The notes beneath the pieces are model-generated. The model did not search any database. It saw nothing but the letters and a program-made list of their open reading frames with translations, and was not told the origin of the DNA. The translations under genes were made by a program, and so were the position numbers. From NCBI GenBank assembly GCA_016786865.1, contig JAEUVE010000018.1, positions 188,947-252,946 on the forward strand: a stretch of 64,000 nucleotides of DNA, read 5' to 3'. Below, in pieces: positions 59,106 through 64,000 of this stretch (positions are counted from its first letter, which is position 1; every line of letters starts with the position of its first letter). Source of the stretch: Sediminibacterium sp. (GTDB lineage Bacteria > Bacteroidota > Bacteroidia > Chitinophagales > Chitinophagaceae).

Positions 59106-59504
59106 TTAACTATTTGTTTCAAAATTGATGTCGTCTCCGTCCAATAATTCCCGCTCAATTTCCTCCATTTGTACAATATCCCATGCTTCGGATTCGGTAG
59201 GCGTAATATTTAACAATTCGGTCAGATCCAGCTGATCCAGCATTTGGGAAACAGCATCGGACAGATTACAGATTACAAAAGAGGCGTTTTTCTCGTAAAA
59301 TTGTTGCTGAAGATCCGTTATTACTCCGGCAGCAGTGGCGTCGATTCCGGTTACCGCTGCCATGTTTAATATCACATTTTTTACAGGCTGGTGCAGCAGT
59401 TTATTGCAAATTTCGATCATTTCTGCTGCTATATTGGCAGAAAGAACGGTGGTTACCGGACTTACGACGGAAAATTTTTCCTTGGTATCAATTTTGACTT
59501 CCAT
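59106..59504 (-). CDS. STAS-domain (anti-sigma-factor antagonist-like) protein
   Basis: 132 residues from ATG 59504; an in-frame TTG at 59519 gives five extra residues. STAS fold: KFSVVSPVTTVLSANIAAEM, VKNVILNMAAVTGIDATAAG, with the acidic tail EEIERELLDGDDINFE. The loop DATAAG aligns with DSSGLG of SpoIIAA, where the second Ser is phosphorylated; here that position is Thr, so phospho-control is possible but not certain. No anti-sigma kinase or sigma gene is adjacent; the downstream gene is the DnaJ-TM protein. Confidence 0.85.
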   Translation of the reverse strand: MEVKIDTKEKFSVVSPVTTVLSANIAAEMIEICNKLLHQPVKNVILNMAAVTGIDATAAGVITDLQQQFYEKNASFVICNLSDAVSQMLDQLDLTELLNITPTESEAWDIVQMEEIERELLDGDDINFETNS

Positions 59505-59596
59505 AAACAGGGCATTCAATTAACAAACTGTGAATAAGTGCACCACAACTTCGGTCAAAATTATTCGTTATAATTGTATAAATCCAAATTTAGATC

Positions 59597-62161
59597 ATGG
59601 ATAATAATTTTTCAGCTCAGGTAAAAGAAATCATTTCTTTCAGCAGGGAGGAGGCGCTCAGGTTAGGAAATGATTTCATAGGTACTGAACATTTGCTGCT
59701 CGGACTAATCCGGGATGGAGATAATACGGCCATTAAAGTGCTAAAACAACTGAATGTAGACCTCTATGAACTCCGGAAAGAGGTGGAAATGGCGGTAAAG
59801 GATAAAACTGGTAAAAATATTGCCAATATCAACAGTCTTCCGCTTACCAAGCAGGCAGAAAAAGTGATCCGGGTAACTGTTCTGGAAGCCAAGGCCCTCA
59901 AAAGCCCGCTCGTGGAAACGGAACACCTGATGTTAAGTATCCTCAAAAACAAGGAGAATATTGCTACCCAGATATTGAATCAGTTCGATATTGATTACGA
60001 TCTGTTTCGCAATGAACTGGGTATGGTTGGTACCACCAATCCGCCTCCGAGAAGCGAATTCCCCGACGAAGGAGATGATGAGTTTGATGAAGAAAAGAAA
60101 GGTTCTGGTTATCAGCAATCCAGAACCAGCAAGCAGGCTCCTGGCGCTGCCAAGAGCAAGACTCCTGTTCTGGATAATTTTGGAAGGGATATTACCAAAC
60201 TCGCAGAAGCGGGTACCCTGGATCCGATTGTGGGAAGGGAGCAGGAAATTGAGCGGGTAAGCCAGATCCTGAGTCGTCGTAAAAAGAACAATCCGATCCT
60301 GATCGGGGAACCCGGTGTGGGTAAAACCGCTATTGTGGAAGGCCTGGCACTTCGGATTGTACAGCGAGAAGTAAGCCGTGTATTGTTCGATAAGCGGGTT
60401 ATTTCATTGGATCTTGCCGCACTGGTTGCCGGTACAAAATACCGCGGTCAGTTCGAAGAAAGAATGAAAGCCATCATGAATGAACTGGAAAAAAACCGAG
60501 ACGTGATCCTGTTCATTGATGAGATACATACTATTGTGGGAGCAGGTGGGGCCAGCGGTTCCCTGGATGCTTCTAATATTTTCAAACCTGCATTAGCCAG
60601 GGGAGAACTTCAGTGCATTGGCGCTTCTACACTGGATGAGTACAGAATGTACATCGAAAAAGACGGTGCACTGGACAGACGTTTCCAGAAAGTGCTGATT
60701 GAACCGCCTAGTGTGGAAGATACCATTATGATCCTGAACAACATCAAGAGTAAATACGAGGATTTCCATAATGTAACCTATGGAGACGATGCCATTGATG
60801 CCTGTGTAAAGCTGAGCGACCGTTATATGACGGACCGGCTGCTGCCCGACAAAGCCATTGATGTAATGGACGAAGTGGGTGCCAGGGTTCACCTGAAAAA
60901 CATCAACGTTCCCGACGAAATTGTAGAACTGGAAAAGAAAATTGAAGAGGTTAAAAGCGAGAAGAACAAGGTAGTTAAGAGCCAAAGATTTGAAGAAGCG
61001 GCTTCTTTAAGAGATACCGAAAAGCGTTTGGGTGAGGAACTGGAAAAAGCCAAGAACCTTTGGGAAGAAGAAAGCAAGAACAAGCGATATCCGATTACCG
61101 AAGAACATATTGCCGAAGTTATTTGTATGATGACGGGTATCCCCGTTAAGCGCATGGTTCAGGCCGAAACAGAGAAACTTCGCAGAATGAGCGAAGACAT
61201 GAAGAGCATGGTGATCGGACAGGATGATGCCATCCAGAAAGTAGTGAAAGCCATACAGCGGAACAGGGTTGGATTGAAGGATCCAAAGAAACCGATCGGT
61301 ACCTTTATCTTCCTCGGACCTACCGGTGTGGGTAAAACAGAACTTGCCAGGGCGCTTGCCAGGTATATGTTCGATTCTGAAGATGCGCTGATCCGCATCG
61401 ACATGAGTGAATACATGGAGAAATTCACCGTGAGCAGACTGATTGGTGCACCTCCCGGATATGTGGGTTATGAAGAAGGTGGTCAGTTAACCGAGAAAGT
61501 AAGAAGAAAACCATACAGCGTTATTCTCCTGGATGAAATTGAAAAAGCACATCCGGATATCTACAATATTCTGTTACAGGTGCTCGACGATGGTCAACTC
61601 ACCGATGGCCTGGGCAGAAAAGTGGATTTCAAGAATACCATGATCATCATGACCTCCAATATTGGTGTTCGCCAATTGAAAGAGTTCGGTGATGGTGTAG
61701 GTTTTGCAACCGCTACCAGAATTCAGCATGCAGAGGAAAACAGCAAGGCAGTAATTGAAAAAGCGCTGAAGCGTACCTTCTCTCCTGAATTCCTGAACAG
61801 GATCGATGATGTGGTGGTATTCAATTCTCTTACCAAAGAAAATATCTTTAACATCATTGATATCCTGATGAAGGGCGTATCCAAACGGTTACAAAACCTC
61901 GGATTCTCTTTGCAGATGACTACCGAAGCAAAAGAATTCATTGCCGATAAAGGTTATGATGTTCAGTTCGGTGCAAGACCGCTGCACAGAGCACTCCAGA
62001 AATACCTGGAAGATCCTTTGGCCGAGGAGATCATGAAAATGACAATTCGCCAGGGTGATGTACTGATAGCCGACCTCGATAAAGAGCAGGGTCAGTTAAA
62101 ATTCACTTTCCAGGAAAGAAAAGAAGAGTCTGCAGAAGAAGAATCTGCCTCAAAAGGATAA
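59597..62161 (+). CDS. clpC: ATP-dependent Clp protease ATP-binding subunit ClpC
   Basis: 854 residues. Two N-terminal Clp repeats (about 5-145: [17 protein letters not shown] and [17 protein letters not shown]), AAA+ domain D1 with Walker A GEPGVGKT (about 233-240), a middle UVR-like coiled segment ([16 protein letters not shown], about 460), and D2 with Walker A GPTGVGKT. The ClpP-docking loop is present as GVGF in [10 protein letters not shown]. It unfolds substrates for ClpP, which is not in this window. In ClpC the middle domain binds adaptor proteins. It is divergent from the STAS-DnaJ pair. Confidence 0.97.
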   Translation: MDNNFSAQVKEIISFSREEALRLGNDFIGTEHLLLGLIRDGDNTAIKVLKQLNVDLYELRKEVEMAVKDKTGKNIANINSLPLTKQAEKVIRVTVLEAKALKSPLVETEHLMLSILKNKENIATQILNQFDIDYDLFRNELGMVGTTNPPPRSEFPDEGDDEFDEEKKGSGYQQSRTSKQAPGAAKSKTPVLDNFGRDITKLAEAGTLDPIVGREQEIERVSQILSRRKKNNPILIGEPGVGKTAIVEGLALRIVQREVSRVLFDKRVISLDLAALVAGTKYRGQFEERMKAIMNELEKNRDVILFIDEIHTIVGAGGASGSLDASNIFKPALARGELQCIGASTLDEYRMYIEKDGALDRRFQKVLIEPPSVEDTIMILNNIKSKYEDFHNVTYGDDAIDACVKLSDRYMTDRLLPDKAIDVMDEVGARVHLKNINVPDEIVELEKKIEEVKSEKNKVVKSQRFEEAASLRDTEKRLGEELEKAKNLWEEESKNKRYPITEEHIAEVICMMTGIPVKRMVQAETEKLRRMSEDMKSMVIGQDDAIQKVVKAIQRNRVGLKDPKKPIGTFIFLGPTGVGKTELARALARYMFDSEDALIRIDMSEYMEKFTVSRLIGAPPGYVGYEEGGQLTEKVRRKPYSVILLDEIEKAHPDIYNILLQVLDDGQLTDGLGRKVDFKNTMIIMTSNIGVRQLKEFGDGVGFATATRIQHAEENSKAVIEKALKRTFSPEFLNRIDDVVVFNSLTKENIFNIIDILMKGVSKRLQNLGFSLQMTTEAKEFIADKGYDVQFGARPLHRALQKYLEDPLAEEIMKMTIRQGDVLIADLDKEQGQLKFTFQERKEESAEEESASKG

Positions 62162-62192
62162 GGCAAGATGCAATGGCAGTAATTGCTACAAT

Positions 62193-62229
62193 AAAAATCC
62201 CGGTAACCAAGCGGCTACCGGGATTTTTT
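62193..62229. terminator. Bidirectional terminator between clpC and ubiX
   Basis: Arms AAAAATCCCGGTA / TACCGGGATTTTT with a 10-base loop, T runs on both strands. Confidence 0.92.
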
Positions 62230-62248
62230 ATGGACATATTTTGGTTGA

Positions 62249-62818
62249 TTATGAATGGGATCCACCCCAACGGTATGTCTGTAAGTTCAGTCCCGCAAGA
62301 TCCAGTACCCGGTCTACTACGGTTGAAGCCAGTTCTTCGATTGTTTTCGGCAAACTGTAATAGGAGGGTGTAGCCGGACAAATAATGCCGCCGGCCAACG
62401 TTACGGCTTCCATATTGCGGATATGAATGAGGTTGTAAGGGGTTTCCCTGACTGCAAGAATCAGTTTTCTCCGCTCTTTCAATACTACATCTGCTGCCCG
62501 GGTTACGAGATCATCGCTTACTCCGGAAGCAATTCTACCCAATGTGCCCATGCTGCAGGGAATCACAATCATGGTATTGTATTGGGCGGAACCGGATGCA
62601 AATGGTGCAGTGAAATCGGTCTTTGCATAGAATCTGAACGGGTAGTTTTTGTAAGTATCATTACCCAATTCTGTCTGCCATACTTCTTCCGCGTTCTTGC
62701 TCATTACAACACCTACGGCTTCGTACTGATCCTTTAATTGTACAAGGCGGTCCAGAAGCAGTTTGGCATAGATTGCTCCACTGGCTCCGGTTATGGCTAC
62801 TGCAATTTTATTCGGCAT
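62249..62818 (-). CDS. ubiX: UbiX family flavin prenyltransferase
   Basis: 189 residues. UbiX prenylates FMN to make the cofactor of UbiD-type decarboxylases. Motifs: VAITGASGAIYAKLLLDRL at the N-terminus (Rossmann-like flavin site), IPCSMGTLGRIASGVSDDLV and the catalytic loop RETPYNLIHIRNM. The UbiD partner is not in this window. It is followed, 6 bases on, by the glucan phosphorylase gene on the same strand in the upstream direction (62825 onward), so the two may be co-transcribed. Confidence 0.95.
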   Translation of the reverse strand: MPNKIAVAITGASGAIYAKLLLDRLVQLKDQYEAVGVVMSKNAEEVWQTELGNDTYKNYPFRFYAKTDFTAPFASGSAQYNTMIVIPCSMGTLGRIASGVSDDLVTRAADVVLKERRKLILAVRETPYNLIHIRNMEAVTLAGGIICPATPSYYSLPKTIEELASTVVDRVLDLAGLNLQTYRWGGSHS

Positions 62819-62824
62819 CTGTTT

Positions 62825-64000
62825 TTATTTGTACATGATTTCATAGTACTCGTGCGCCATCCGGTTGCTGTCGAATTGGAACCGTACATCGCGCATACCA
62901 TTCTTCATGATTTGTCTCCAGGTATCCTTACTTTCATAATACATTGGCAGGATCTGTTGCTCCAGAATTTCGTATACTTTGTTCAGGTCGTATTCGTCCT
63001 GATCGTGCTGGGTCATATTCAGGTAATCTGCCTTTGGTACAACAAAGCCATTGTTGCCGTGGTTAATGAATTCCGGAATCCAGCCATCGTCCGTAGAGAA
63101 ATTCACTGCTCCGTTCATGGCAGCCGTCATACCACTGGTGCCGGATGCTTCTCTCGGAACCCTCGGATTGTTCAGCCAGATATCGGCGGCCTGTTTCAAT
63201 CGCTTACTAAGCGAAAGCTCATATCCAATCAATACCGCTACATTCTTGTAATTTTTGCTCAGGTGTACCAGGTTATTGAACTGGGAAATTGCCGGATAAT
63301 CAACCGGGTAAGCCTTTCCTGCCCAGATAATCTGAACAGGGTATTTGGTATTACTCAGCAATCTTTCAAAACGCTCCATGTCGTAGGTAAGCAGGTCGGC
63401 ACGTTTGTACCCTGCAAATCTTCTTGCCCACACAATGGTCAGTACATTGGGATCAAAAAGTTTGCCGGTTTGATCGGCAACGATTTCGAATGCACGCTTT
63501 TTCAGGTAATTTTTTCTGTCGTCGTATACGTCATCGTTCTTTTCTTCCATAGCACGATACATCTGCTTATCTGCCCAGTAAGTCCAGTTTTGTGCATTGG
63601 TGATGGAAGTAATGGGGCAGATGCCTTCGTAATGCTTCCACATTTCGCGGCTGACCACGCCATGTAATGCCGATACACCATTGGCTTTTCTGGCAAATCG
63701 CAGTGCAGCCAGTGAGTGGTTGAACTGGTCGTCTGTAATTCCGGTGAGCTTTCGAACTTCATCAATGCTTAATCCGCAGAAATAGCTCATTTTATGACAG
63801 AGATAAATATCGTGTTTTTCGTTGCCGGCTTCTTCTGGTGTATGTGTGGTAAATACCAGGTGTTCCTTTACTTTTTCCGTGCTCTTGAATTTGTTCAGCA
63901 GGTAGAAAGCAGAAGAAATACCATGCGCTTCGTTGAGGTGATATACATCCGGATTGAATCCCAGCTCGTCGATCAATTTGGCTCCGCCCACTCCAAGCAG
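62825..64000 (-). CDS. glgP: Alpha-glucan phosphorylase (GT35, GlgP), 5' end outside window
   Basis: The last 392 codons of a gene entering from beyond the window end; the frame is open to base 64000 (LLGVGGAKLIDELG), so no true start is visible. Glycogen or maltodextrin phosphorylase of the short, alpha-glucan family. Visible motifs: VYHLNEAHGISSAFYLLNKF, VWARRFAGYKRADLL, IIWAGKAYPVDY and, near the end, NNPRVPREASGTSGMTAAMN with GAVNFSTDDGWIPE. The PLP lysine site of classical phosphorylases corresponds to the EASGTSGMTAAMNG region. It releases glucose-1-phosphate from glycogen. The downstream gene is ubiX, 6 bases away. Confidence 0.93.
   Translation of the reverse strand: MLGVGGAKLIDELGFNPDVYHLNEAHGISSAFYLLNKFKSTEKVKEHLVFTTHTPEEAGNEKHDIYLCHKMSYFCGLSIDEVRKLTGITDDQFNHSLAALRFARKANGVSALHGVVSREMWKHYEGICPITSITNAQNWTYWADKQMYRAMEEKNDDVYDDRKNYLKKRAFEIVADQTGKLFDPNVLTIVWARRFAGYKRADLLTYDMERFERLLSNTKYPVQIIWAGKAYPVDYPAISQFNNLVHLSKNYKNVAVLIGYELSLSKRLKQAADIWLNNPRVPREASGTSGMTAAMNGAVNFSTDDGWIPEFINHGNNGFVVPKADYLNMTQHDQDEYDLNKVYEILEQQILPMYYESKDTWRQIMKNGMRDVRFQFDSNRMAHEYYEIMYK

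Noticed and set aside
62738..63667. 309-codon plus-strand frame opposite the glucan phosphorylase
   Set aside because: Antisense shadow of a clear GT35 gene; no domain seen.
1..64000. CRISPR arrays, prophage, insertion sequences or toxin-antitoxin pairs
   Set aside because: No regularly spaced repeats with spacers, no transposase or integrase, no terminal inverted repeats and no paired small toxin genes were seen on either strand.

Overview
The window is an ordinary core-chromosome segment of a Bacteroidota bacterium, most like a member of the Chitinophagaceae (class Chitinophagia). The clade call is an inference. It rests on the SusC/SusD pair, the OMP_b-brl_3-type barrel, a type B L31, the lineage-typical families DUF3347, DUF3810, DUF177 and DUF2130, and promoters of the Bacteroidota -33/-7 type (TTTG, about 20 bases, TAnnTTTG) with weak Shine-Dalgarno sequences. 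About 58 protein genes and one tRNA-Leu(GAG) are packed tightly on both strands. I see no phage, insertion sequence, CRISPR array, toxin-antitoxin pair or recognisable defence island.

Layout. 1-2112 holds the start of a TPR sensor histidine kinase that runs off the window, followed by RNase Z. 3.3-9.1 kb holds rpsO, pnp, prmA, plsY, an M48 lipoprotein protease and a YdeI-like protein. 9.1-15.4 kb holds an ABC-F ATPase, a DUF3347 lipoprotein, a TonB-dependent receptor and a secreted protein of unknown function. 15.5-18.9 kb is the translation block thrS-infC / rpmI-rplT, with its own promoter and structured leader before rpmI. 19-22.9 kb holds arginine decarboxylase, an NTF2-like protein and a convergent GumN / ECF sigma / membrane-protein operon. 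23-28 kb holds hsp20 and a bacilliredoxin (divergent), lgt and an outer-membrane barrel. 28-31.7 kb holds YajQ, L31, bshB1, aguB and aguA. 31.7-39.8 kb is mostly minus strand: smpB-accD, fbaA, and a lipid/ribosome operon yceD-rpmF-plsX-LPLAT-CBS-BtuF-like. 39.9-45 kb holds DUF3810-tspO, dcd, a PPTase, a kinase-like unknown and a DUF2130 protein. 45-47.8 kb holds a repeat patch, the tRNA, argS and gtrA. 48-52 kb holds dnaK and dnaG. 52-58.3 kb holds a DeoR regulator and a SusCD pair. 58.4-64 kb holds DnaJ-TM, STAS, clpC, ubiX and a glucan phosphorylase cut by the window end.

Functional threads. Arginine decarboxylase (19 kb) plus agmatine deiminase and N-carbamoylputrescine amidase (30 kb) give a complete arginine-to-putrescine route. 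BshB1, a BrxA/B bacilliredoxin and a DinB-like/maleylpyruvate-isomerase-type protein point to bacillithiol as the low-molecular-weight thiol. DnaK, Hsp20, ClpC and a membrane DnaJ form a proteostasis theme.

Most worth a second look: two clusters of helically phased TGC decamers between the DeoR regulator and susC; the rpmI-rplT leader with overlapping stems; palindromes between hsp20 and the bacilliredoxin; a kinase-fold candidate at 42.8 kb next to a DUF2130 protein with a PD-(D/E)XK-like motif; and several genes whose -7 box lies almost on the start codon. I did not find a convincing wholly new multi-gene system.
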